A stretch of 64,000 nucleotides of DNA from Onthophagus taurus (Eukaryota > Arthropoda > Insecta > Coleoptera > Scarabaeidae): contig NC_091966.1 in assembly GCF_036711975.1 (NCBI RefSeq), positions 14,577,501 through 14,641,500 on the forward strand. Direction: 5' to 3'. The translations under genes and the position numbers were made by a program. Of this stretch, positions 39,301 to 48,224 are shown one piece after another. The first letter of the stretch is position 1, and each line of letters starts with the position of its first letter. Under the pieces are notes generated by a model. It was not told the DNA's origin. It saw only the letters and a list, made by a program, of their open reading frames with translations, and did no database searches.

Positions 39301-41450
39301 GCGATTGGGATGAAATCGCCCCTTCATTGATGGCCTCAAATTGGAATAAATTTAAATCTCAATTGGAACTATTATCTGTAATTCGTTTACCTCGATTAAT
39401 GATCCCAGACAATTCTAGTTCTCTTCAACTTCACGTCTTTTGCGATGCTTCTCAGGTGGGCTACTGTGCAGTGGCGTATTTGCGTAGCCAATATTCCTCT
39501 CAAGTTGTCAGCACTTCCTTTGTTTGTGCCAAATCCCGCGTAGCCCCATTGAAAGTCATATCGGTTCCTCGCCTTGAGCTCTGCGGAGCTACTCTTTTAG
39601 CCGATCTGGTTAAGAATGTTCTTGAATATCTATCACCTACAATAAAAATAGATTCTGTTACTGCTTGGACAGACTCTCAGGTAGTGCTAAATTGGATTAA
39701 TTCCGAACCTTGTACATGGAAAGTGTTCATCGCAAATCGCGTCAGTCATATTCAAGAAATTGTTCCGTCGGAGTCATGGAGATATGTTCCGTCTCTCGAA
39801 AATCCTGCTGATTGTGGCTCGCGGGGATTTTATCCTGGTCAATTGTCAACATTTGATTTATGGTGGAAGGGTCCATCTTGGTTGATTGACGACAGCAACA
39901 ATTGGCCTGCCAATCCAATTCGTAATTTTATTCAAGAAGATATCCTTAAAGAAAAAAGAACGATTACAGTTAATTCTACTGAAACACAACTGTCATTTTT
40001 TGATCATTTACTTACCAAATTTTCTTCCTTGTCAAAGGTTAAACGTATCATTGCCTACATGAGGCGGTTTATTACTCAAATTCAACGAAAAAGATCATCT
40101 TATTCCATATTATTATCTCCTATTGAACTTCAGAGTGCTCTCTATTCAATTATAAAACATGTACAACATCAACACTTTCCGGATGTATATCAAGCCATCT
40201 TAAAAAATCAATTACCTAAAAAACCATTCCATAAGCTGGCTCTATTTATTGACCGAGATGGATTGATGAGGGTGGGTGGACGCTTGAAGAATTCGGACAT
40301 GCCATTTGAACAGAAACATCCTTTGTTACTTCCAAGTGACTCCCGATTGAGCGAAATGATAATTGAAAAAACCCATCAGTCATTTTTACATCCAGGACTT
40401 CGTACTTTACATTGCCTTCTTTTACAACAGTTTTGGATTGTTTCTGCGAGAAAGGTAATATATCGAGTATTATCAAAGTGTATTAAATGTTTTAGAGCCA
40501 AACCACGTTCTTATGCTCCAATAATGGCGGACTTACCAAAATACCGAGTTTCAGCACTTAAAGCCTTTTCGGTTGTTGGAATAGATTACGCTGGACCATT
40601 TCTTATATCCATGAGACGATGCCGGGGAACCATTTCCGTTAAAGGCTACGTGTGCATATTCGTCTGCTCGGCAACCAAGGCCATCCATCTCGAATTGGTA
40701 TCGGATATGTCCACAGAGGCTTTCATTGCCTCCCTGAGACGTTTTGTGTCAAGACGGGGTCGCTGTGAGCTCATATTTAGCGACAATGGCACCAATTTTG
40801 TGGGGGCAAATCGTAGATTGGAAGAGATGGCGAATACAGCAAAGGTTAAATTGGGTCTTAATTGGCAATTCAACCCCCCATCAGCGCCACATTTTAATGG
40901 TTTGGTCGAGGCCGGAGTAAAGTCTGTCAAGACGCACCTAAACCGAGTAATTGGGGATCAGATTCTCACTTTTGAAGAATTATTTACTATACTCACACAG
41001 ATTGAAGCTGTATTAAATTCACGTCCATTAACAGCTATCAGTTCTGACCCGAATGACTATCAGCCTCTTACACCATTTCATTTTCTTTGTCTAGAACCTT
41101 TAAATTCGACTATTCCAGACCCGGACCTTTCTCACTTAAAGTTGAATCGTCTTACCAGGTGGCAACTGTTGCAACGGATGGTACAGGACTTTTGGGGCCG
41201 ATGGAAGAACGAATATCTTCATACACTCCAGCAACGTCAAAAATGGAATTTGGGCCTTCCGAATTTACGTGTGGGAGATTTGGTAGTCCTGAAGAATGAT
41301 CAGAAGCCTCCTACACAGTGGTCTCTCGCTCGAATAGATAAAACTCACCCCGGTAAAGACGGCGTCGTCAGAGTTGTTACCGTTCGAACCCATAACAGTC
41401 AATTTACAAGGCCGGTGGCTAATATCTGTCCGCTTCCGCTGCCAACCTAA
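36363..41450 (+). CDS. BEL/Pao Gag-Pol polyprotein, 1695 aa, intact
   Basis: Uninterrupted from ATG 36363 (MSKKLDKLILRRN) to TAA 41448-41450. Domains in order: coiled Gag-like N-terminus; DUF1759 Gag region (KLILPIFDGNLKNWPTFFD, about residue 117 on); Cys/His knuckles (CRNCLNSKHSTQNC and CRVCQQHHH, about 358-395); pepsin-like retroviral protease with IDSGS (Asp 443); RT with IYVDDIVVS (first Asp 854); RNase H with FCDAS and WTDSQVVLNW; H-H-C-C zinc-binding domain before integrase; integrase core with Asp 1408 (GIDYAGPF), Asp 1474 (FSDNGTNF) and Glu 1516 (GLVEAG); C-terminal DUF5641 (RWQLLQRMVQDFWGRW...LRVGDLVVLK). All catalytic residues I can check are present. An open frame continues 231 codons upstream of the ATG into the LTR but is Phe-rich and probably not translated. 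Confidence 0.95.
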   Translation: MSKKLDKLILRRNTLLSRLSESMIAGRDLPDDPFEHDIFLQRAQDSEEIYKEFKLLHNQIIGLITDEDFETHDQIRKEADINFYTIKALVHKLNLVSQKLSESASSIVTPKLNKLILPIFDGNLKNWPTFFDLFSSMVHDNSSLSPVAKHQYLITSLKGEPFNLLKGLPATNDNYIIAYNTLKGRYQNKRHLATLYFNEILSIKAVSEESSKFYRLLIDTFSENVEGFRTLGFPVDEWDFLLFNLLLQKLNQSTKTKFEGEHTSYEIPTYKQLMTFLENQSKAFESVLLTSQDKTSLNRQRPLSNIRGKTVMSLNFEDNSSTSKCILCSDNHSIYRCSSFNSKSPSERLALARQHNLCRNCLNSKHSTQNCPSSHRCRVCQQHHHSLLHFESQKSSPVYVGTTDCNLKHNSINETNSYVILPIAFLHIRDKFGKLHPVRALIDSGSMSNFITDRLSKKLRLPRTFNSSLEIKGLNSMTSICNKGSVNCFIQPCQSQTPSFEFNAIITPNICSDQPSLSSIIRSHSHLKGLKFPMEHNSNVRQIDLLLGAELVPKILTGGRVLGESSDPVAVDSVFGWIVMGRSSSSSGTSIATCLSTTESSLDHSIQRFWELESIPKEASLTTDEKQCERHFVENYKRTVSGRFVVSLPFKNDKQVLGHSYQIAVKRLTSLEFRLSKNSLMRKEYVQFMKDYLESGHMSAVPPPKTPLSEAYYIPHHCVMRTDSPSTKFRVVFDASMSTSNGKSLNDLLHVGPKLQQDISQILLLFRCYPFAFTCDIKQMYRQILISPMQRDFQRILWRFSPDNPIQEYVLNTVTYGISSAPFLALRTLVELSDIYHQEFPRASKALKHNIYVDDIVVSSPTIEEALNLQEELIALLKRGKFELRKWASNCPEILNLVSESDVQQPISLDYDEINYIKVLGLQWDPCTDEFRYSYSARTSSCTKRNILSDVARIYDPLGFLTPCTLKAKHFIQQLWQIKSDWDEIAPSLMASNWNKFKSQLELLSVIRLPRLMIPDNSSSLQLHVFCDASQVGYCAVAYLRSQYSSQVVSTSFVCAKSRVAPLKVISVPRLELCGATLLADLVKNVLEYLSPTIKIDSVTAWTDSQVVLNWINSEPCTWKVFIANRVSHIQEIVPSESWRYVPSLENPADCGSRGFYPGQLSTFDLWWKGPSWLIDDSNNWPANPIRNFIQEDILKEKRTITVNSTETQLSFFDHLLTKFSSLSKVKRIIAYMRRFITQIQRKRSSYSILLSPIELQSALYSIIKHVQHQHFPDVYQAILKNQLPKKPFHKLALFIDRDGLMRVGGRLKNSDMPFEQKHPLLLPSDSRLSEMIIEKTHQSFLHPGLRTLHCLLLQQFWIVSARKVIYRVLSKCIKCFRAKPRSYAPIMADLPKYRVSALKAFSVVGIDYAGPFLISMRRCRGTISVKGYVCIFVCSATKAIHLELVSDMSTEAFIASLRRFVSRRGRCELIFSDNGTNFVGANRRLEEMANTAKVKLGLNWQFNPPSAPHFNGLVEAGVKSVKTHLNRVIGDQILTFEELFTILTQIEAVLNSRPLTAISSDPNDYQPLTPFHFLCLEPLNSTIPDPDLSHLKLNRLTRWQLLQRMVQDFWGRWKNEYLHTLQQRQKWNLGLPNLRVGDLVVLKNDQKPPTQWSLARIDKTHPGKDGVVRVVTVRTHNSQFTRPVANICPLPLPT

Positions 41451-41568
41451 AAAAGAAAAAAATTATTATTTTAATTATATTCAAAATTTATTCATTTTTT
41501 GTTATATTATTTTACTTACCTGTAAAAAAAAATATATATTTGTACTATTTTTTTTGGTGGGTGGAAAA

Positions 41569-41882
41569 TGTTCACGCACGCTCACAGGGGGAGCTTGTCC
41601 GCCCCGCGCCGGTATGATTTGAGTTGGGTCATGCGCGTGCACCGTTACCCCCGATACCTTTTAAAAAAACCGAACAATCACTCTTATCGTTTGACTGTCG
41701 GGCGATAAACATCGTTATATATTGTAATTATTACAATAATTTATAAATTACTTCTATAGTGTATATTAAAATTAAAACCACAAGAACAACAACAAAGGTA
41801 AAAGTAAGATCATTTATTTCTTATTATTTCACCGAATTCAGCACCTTCCTCTTTTCGTTCCCGATTTTTTATCGAGCGAACA
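41569..41882 (+). repeat. BEL 3' LTR
   Basis: Same length (314 bp) and, as read, same sequence as the 5' LTR. Followed by the CTAAC target duplication at 41883-41887. Confidence 0.95.
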
Positions 41883-41887
41883 CTAAC

Positions 41888-44049
41888 GTTTACACTGATA
41901 GCGGTATGTGGACTATGTCCACTTTTATTGATAGTAAGTCTGGTCAATATTTAAATCATTCATCTTCAATTATATCAATTTTCAATAAAACATGTTTAAA
42001 TTAAATAGTGTTATGAAGTTAAACAAACTTGATTGGTTTCAACAAATTGGTTTTGATTATTTATAGCATGTATTAACGAGTGTTTACTTACATTAACGAT
42101 ATCAAAAAAAGAATTAAGTAATACATTTTATGGAATATACATTTTGTACAACATATTGGGTGATTAGCAAAATTAATAAACTGATTAACACTAATTTGGA
42201 ATAATTAAAAAACATGCGGAAAGTTACTAATATTAGTTTTAAAATGTTAGCTAACATTTATATTACATGAAAGATGAAGTAACGAATGAGAACGCCCAAA
42301 TTCGTTCTGTAATGCGGAATAAAACTTCGGTTGCGGTTAATCGCTGCTACCTATTGATTCGGGTACGGTGACTACCAGATAGAATATGGTGGAAAATCTC
42401 AAAAAATTTGTAGTAACTGAGACAGAGCATGTGAAAACTGAATTCAACAACTCGATAAAACGATTCTTATATGAAAGCATAGAAGATCTGAGGTACTGTG
42501 TTCAAAGCAAACATGTACCGAAGTAAATTAGTGAACTCATTGAATTCCAATGGGACAAGACAAGGATGAGCAGGGATGGTTTATGGCTTCAAAACTCCCG
42601 AGATACACCAATTCAGTACCAAACTTAACTTTCAAACATTTCTATGTGACATTAATACCAGATTATCAACATTTGCAAAATGGCAAGCAAAATTTTATTA
42701 ATTTGCTTCAATTTTAGGTGCTAAAGTCTCGTTATATATGAATGTTAGAATATATGAATGCACGTAGCTAGCTTAGAAGTTGATGCAAATCTATGATTTT
42801 AGGATAGTAGCCATAGATCTAATTTTGTAGCACTAGTAGCAAGACTACTATTAGATGATGTGGTGTATGTGAGCTGTCACCGTCACACCAAAATAGCTGA
42901 TGTTAGAGCTATAGAGCTATCTATCGTATATTAGACCTGTATAAGAATACCGTTTGAGAAACCAAAGGGAAGATTGTGATGCAATGTAATTTCAGTGTGA
43001 ACAAATGGGTTGCAATCAAATGACTCTAGCACACCTCAACATATCGGCGAACGATTTACGCAGCGATAATCCTTGATATAACATTTGCCTCGTAGATGAC
43101 TGGTGGGTAATCGATGATATAAAATTTCTTGAAGACTTGTAAAATCGTTTTATCCAAACTGATACATATGAACTGAATGCAATCCAGCTGAAATCGTGAA
43201 TTTGCCGCAATGCACAAAAGAATCTTTTATGCTAACAAAAATAAAGTCGTTGAACTCGAAAACAACAAGGTATTGGTGGACTACCAATATTGTCGATCTT
43301 CGTATTTTACATACTTCGTGTGAGATGGAGGTGCTGAAGCTGAAGAAGCGATAATAATATTAAATCGGCTATCTACAAAAGTAAAGATTTTAACCCAGTT
43401 CGGTTATGGAGTTATCCCGTCATGAACTAGCTAATTTTGATACCGTCAAGGAAGTTCCATTGTTCATAGAAGATGAACAAATCAACCGACGTTGTATAAA
43501 GCTTTCTTGACGAAGAAATGGTTTTGCTACGGGTGTAAAGTATAAAACTTAGTAAGAAGCAACGCAATCTTTCTGATCCATCTTCATATCAGTGTAAAGT
43601 ATACTTAAAAGATTATCAGACAGGCGACATTTTAACTTAGAGGTAAATTACCTGAAACGCAGTGTGGCTTTGGACAAGGACGTTTTAAAGTGTTTTCTCT
43701 GCTTTCTAGTGATTTTTCTATGACGATGAGCTTAAGAAAAAGTTGGACATGTACGAGACATAACCGAAGCCTAGAGATCATTATTATTGTTATAAGAATA
43801 ATTCTTAATTGGGTGGATGATCGTGGTCCTTGGCGGCAGAACACATAGAGGTCAAAAACGATAAAATCTCCTTCTGTGAACATGTCAGGTGAGTTAGTAA
43901 TAATGCCCGAAAAGTGATCACCATGCTCAACCACATCATAGAGAATTTAGTCAAGTCAGTTACAACCAAGCAAAAAGTAGATATGTATGAAATCAGTCAC
44001 TTGCATTTCGAGGTGAAAATGAGGCGCGCATACCGAATAGTGTCGGCGG
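41888..44049. other. intergenic between CP2/BEL and Jockey remnant, no gene recognised
   Basis: About 2.2 kb. Plus-strand open stretches near 42400-42600 and 43200-43500 and minus frames at 43016-43210 and 43632-43934 have a composition suggestive of old transposon coding sequence, but I cannot name a family. The minus-strand part near 43632-43934 could be a downstream piece of the Jockey remnant. Confidence 0.45.
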
Positions 44050-45005
44050 CCACTTTCCCATAGAAGTTCTTCTAAAAATTTTAGATGTGCTCGATAAAAC
44101 GAATGCATTGTACAACTATGCCGTATTGTGTGAGAAATCCGAAGTTAAGTTTCGGGGATGTTACCCTGTCCATTTCTTTCGCTAGCCGGCGTAGAATGAT
44201 CTTTTCGACGGCTTTGTCTAAGGCGGGAAGCACGCTAATTAGTCGGTAGTACTCAGGTCGAGTCGGCGATTGGAAGTTTTTTCAAAACAATGATGTTTGG
44301 GGTTCTATGGTGTCCTTGGTATTTTGTAAGCTTTCTTCAGGTTAAAAATGTACAGTACTTCTTCTAATGAAGTTGTGCCGATTTAGTCTCCGCCATCTTT
44401 CTCTCGTATTTTTCGTCAGTTACGTTGGAAAGGACGGAGGTAGTCCACGTTGACATCTCTATGGTTTGGTTTTATCTTCAGCCTTGTTGTTCAGTGCTTT
44501 TATGGTTTTCCATATGGCTCCTGACTTGCTGAGGATAGTTCAATGACTTTATCCGAAAGGGTGGTTCTGAGTCTGCAAAGTTGAGTCCGTTGATAACATT
44601 TTCTCATCCCGTTTTTGTCATTGGCTGCTTGTTTTCGATGAGTTTATGCAATTTATTGTTGAGTTGACCAGATCGGTGGTATCGATCAGAGTGATGGAGT
44701 CCGTCGTAGGAGAAGATAATCAGTGAAGCCAAATCAGAAAACGTTCTTTTTATGTCCAGTTGATATCGCCACATCCTCGATGTTGAGGACATCTGGAACT
44801 CCTTTGGCTGGGTACATGGTGGGTTCTTACGATCTTACGAAATTCGTCGGAAAATCGAAGAAGCGTTTTGCCACTAGGTTGGTTGTTTTGGAGTTCTAGC
44901 TGGGATGCTTGCAGTTCAGGTCAGGATAATTGTTTTTCTTCATCTTGGTGATTGTGTTATATCGTTGTACCTCCTGTTGTTATTGTCTGCTGTGGAGACG
45001 ACGAT
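44050..45005 (-). mobile_element. Jockey-type non-LTR retrotransposon remnant (endonuclease and RT start)
   Basis: Minus-strand translation from about 45000 downwards: DLNCKHPS-NSKTTNLVAKR, then EPTMYPAKGVPDVLNI, the end of an APE-type endonuclease (family words G-D-F-N-x-K-H and P-D-V-L-D). Further down (44280-44100) comes RPEYYRLISVLPALDKAVEK with IILRRLAKEMDRV and LNFGFLTQYG, RT blocks 1-2 of Jockey-type ORF2. Stops and frameshifts are frequent. It belongs to a different, older lineage than the copy at 28424. Confidence 0.8.
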
Positions 45006-46208
45006 GAGTGTCAGTGATAGTTGCGATAAATGGCGCAATTTTGATATGTAGTAGGTTTGGAATAGGATTTATAAGGTGATCGATTGAAGTCTTTATTATG
45101 ATTGACGGTCTTCCTCGGGGTCCGACCAAATGGTCTACCTGGTACACTAGGAAGTTCACTTGGTACAATATTATGTTGAGTTGATGCCACAGTTTTTATG
45201 AATTACTTATTGCATACCAGTCTACCAGATTTTCTAGCTATGTTGCATACAAGCAATTCAGGCTATATCATTAATAAGTTGTCGGTAGCTTTCTTCTAGT
45301 TGATTCAAAAAGTTCACTTATTAATTATTTCAATTCTTTAAATCGAAAATACCGTTTGTGTAACATCATATACAATAATTTTCATTTTAAACATTACTAA
45401 ATAATCATTTTTTATACCTTCTAAATTATCTTTGAAAGCAAAATTTTGCAAATTACAGTAAATTTTAATTTTATTGTTTCAGAAGATAGTATTGTTTTTA
45501 GATTAATTTAATAGTTGTACAACCGGCTTTGCTTAAATCGAAAGGATTGTGGTATAACAGCAACAAAATTTTGCTGTTTGAAATAAATGTTGTAAATTTC
45601 CAAAAAGATAATAACATAATCTTATTGACATAATAATCAATCTTTGATAACGTAATATTTACAAACATATTTATCATTAAATGATGATCATCACGTATTC
45701 AAACAATGACCTTGAAGGTGTATATTAAAATAAAACTATCAATCAACCATGAACAACAACAACATTGCACTAAATCTAATCAAAAAATTTGGACTAACAT
45801 TTACGATTTTTCTATTTTTATAAAATTATATAACTATGTGGTAATTTAAAACACAAGCACCACTTATCAATAATTAACAAGCTCAACAAACAATTGTAAA
45901 TAACTATAATATTTATAAATTATGCTAAAGTCATATTCTCCAATAAGTCGTAAAATTATCTAAATTTTTGGAATCAATCTTCAATTACTTAAATGATACT
46001 TATAATTCGAATAAGATTTAAATATTTTTGTATTGTTCTATTTTTAAACATTTATTTTTGGAAATAAATCCGTTAAATGTAATAAATCCCTCACTACGTA
46101 AGCATTTCTTATCAATGATTGACAAATTTTAACAAACAATTTGAAAGATGTAATCAAAATAAGTATGTACTATTTACAAATTTGATTATCATACAGATTA
46201 TCGGTTAC
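45006..46208. other. intergenic upstream of CP3
   Basis: AT-rich, no coding frame recognised beyond a 62-codon minus frame at 44980-45168 that may be part of the Jockey remnant. From about 45340 to 46200 the DNA is very AT-rich, presumably the distal upstream region of CP3. Confidence 0.5.
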
Positions 46209-46313
46209 TATAAAAACACAAGATGTGTTTCAAAGACGATTATTCTTCATTTATATTTAGGTGCTATTTAAATTATTATATAACGTTCAATTTTAATAAA
46301 TCATTATTTTTAG
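46209..46313 (+). promoter_or_regulatory. CP3 core promoter and 5' UTR intron
   Basis: TATAAAAA at 46209-46216. A leader to about 46260, then a probable intron from GTGCTA (46261, a weak donor) to TTTTTAG (46313), one base before the ATG, by analogy with the three sister genes. Confidence 0.6.
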
Positions 46314-46314
46314 G

Positions 46315-47755
46315 ATGAAGCTTCTTGTTTTGGCGTTGATAGGGGTGGCTTGTGCTTCTCAAGTCAGATACGACAATTTTAAAGTCCACAGGCTCTTCCC
46401 TCAAAATGAAGATCAAGTGGAAGCTTTGAAAACGTTGCAAGACAACGGAGTATATGATTTTTGGAGTGATGGAATTGGTTTAAATTACACTGTTGACGTC
46501 ATGGTTCCTCCACATTTAGAGTTTAATTTCCAAGACTTTTTACGTTTGAAGAGTTTAAATGCTGAAGTCTTTGTTGAGAATGTTCAGGATCTTATTGATA
46601 TGGAAAGGGCTCCTGCTCATCCCCGTTCAATGGGTTGGGTTGATTACTATGACTTAGATGAGGTATTTTTATTCGATTTTCCGACTGAATTGTTTTATTA
46701 ATTTCTTTTTAGATTTATGCTTGGTTAGATCAATTGGGAGAAGATTACCCTGATGTTGTAGAAGTTCTCAGCCCCGGTATGTCTTATGAAGGACGTGAAA
46801 TTAAGGGGGTTCATATTTCGTTTTCACCAAATAACAAAAATAATATGGTGTTTATTGAAGGTGGAATTCACGCTAGAGAATGGTAGTATTATAATCTGGA
46901 AAAAGAATCATAAAAGTATGTTTATTTTTAATTAGGATCTCATCTGCTGTCGTAACCTACACCATCAATGAAATTCTTAATAGTGAAGACCCAGATGTTC
47001 GTAAAGTAGTCGAAGAATACGATTGGTATATCTTCCCCGTTTATAATCCTGATGGATTTGTATATACCAAAACTACAAATCGCATGTGGCGTAAAACAAG
47101 AGTACCTTATGGCAGTTGCTTTGGAGCTGATCCTAACAGAAATTTCGATTATCGTTGGAACACGGTCGGTGCTAGCAATAACCCATGTTCTGAAACTTTC
47201 GCTGGACCTTTTGCTCATTCCGAACCAGAAGTTGACAGCATGACGGAATTTGTGTCTAAAGTTGAAAACAGAATGGTTGCATATTTATCTTTCCATTCTT
47301 ACAGTCAATTACTTTTGTTACCGTTTGGACATACTACAGCACATTTAGATAATTATGCAGAATTGGTAAGATGTCTTATATTATGTTAAAAATTAAAATT
47401 GTTACCAAGATGATTTCTTTGTATAGAGAGAAGTTGGGCTAATAGGAATGGAGAAATTGAAGTCATTCTTTGGCACTGAGTACCGTGTAGGAAATACTGC
47501 GGAAATTTTGTGTAAGAAATCAATATTTATCTCTTGAAATGATATATATGAGATTTGCAAATTATTATAGATGCTGCAGCTGGAACTTCAACTGATTGGG
47601 TTAAAGGTATTTATGGAACAAGGATCACTTACACCTATGAATTACGTGATACTGGAAGATACGGATTTGTTCTTCCGGCAGATCAAATTCTTCCTAGTGG
47701 TATCGAAACATTTGCTTCTGTTATTACTATTTTGGAAGAATTTGGTAAAAGATAA
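46315..47755 (+). CDS. zinc carboxypeptidase A-like 3 (M14A), five coding exons
   Basis: Coding exons 46315-46662, 46713-46882, 46936-47365, 47427-47511, 47571-47755 give 405 residues. Signal peptide MKLLVLALIGVACAS, pro-domain, catalytic domain with GGIHAREW, MWRKTR, DPNRNF (Phe instead of Trp after N-R-N), SFHSYSQ and YELRD, so all catalytic residues are kept. The intron that splits CP1 and CP2 just before the NR(L/M)WRKTR block is absent: the third exon runs straight through. Position 255 is Thr (GTSTDW), unlike Met in CP1/CP2, and position 253 is Thr rather than Gly, so the S1' pocket should differ. AATAAA at 47786-47791. Confidence 0.95.
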
Positions 47756-48127
47756 TTTATAGTACATAAATGTTTCTATGAAAAAAATAAATAAAAGTTA
47801 ACAATACCTAATTTATGTTCTTGTTCCAACGACCTTCACGTGCTTACACGAGCCGGGTATCACCACACATCAAAAATAAAAATTAAATATTCATAAAAAT
47901 ATAAAATGTTTTATCTAATAAGATTTTGAGATTTAGGGTTCTTTAATCTCATTATTTATGATTGTATATATTTCCAAAAAAATACCCATATAACTTTTAT
48001 AGATATCAAAATACCTCAAGAGATTAAAGGTTCAGGCAATGATTGACGAATTGTATAAATGGTTTAAAAGGTGTAATTACAATAATGCCATGAAATATTC
48101 TTAATATAATGCGATAACTGATCTGTA

Positions 48128-48223
48128 TATAAAAACGTATTTCTCCCTTTAATTTATCTACTTTTCGCCAGGTAATTCTTTTATCCTTATTTTTCATCAA
48201 ATTATTGATTAATTTCTTTACAG
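48128..48223 (+). promoter_or_regulatory. CP4 core promoter and 5' UTR intron
   Basis: TATAAAAA at 48128-48135, leader ending CGCCAG at 48171, intron from GTAATT (48172) to TTACAG (48223), one base before the ATG. The CP3-CP4 gap is 470 bp. Confidence 0.7.
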
Positions 48224-48224
48224 G

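Larger units (their letters stand above)
35480..41882 (+). mobile_element. complete BEL/Pao LTR retrotransposon, 6.4 kb
   Basis: Flanked by a perfect 5-bp duplication CTAAC (35475-35479 and 41883-41887). The two 314-bp LTRs start TG and end CA and, read base by base, look identical. A primer-binding-site candidate TGGTCCTTCGAGCCGG starts one base after the 5' LTR (35795); I cannot assign the tRNA. A purine-rich tract GGTGGGTGGAAAA (41556-41568) abuts the 3' LTR. One long ORF encodes Gag-protease-RT-RNase H-integrase in that order, the BEL/Pao arrangement. No env-like frame follows. With identical LTRs and an open polyprotein, the copy is probably young and may be active. Confidence 0.96.
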
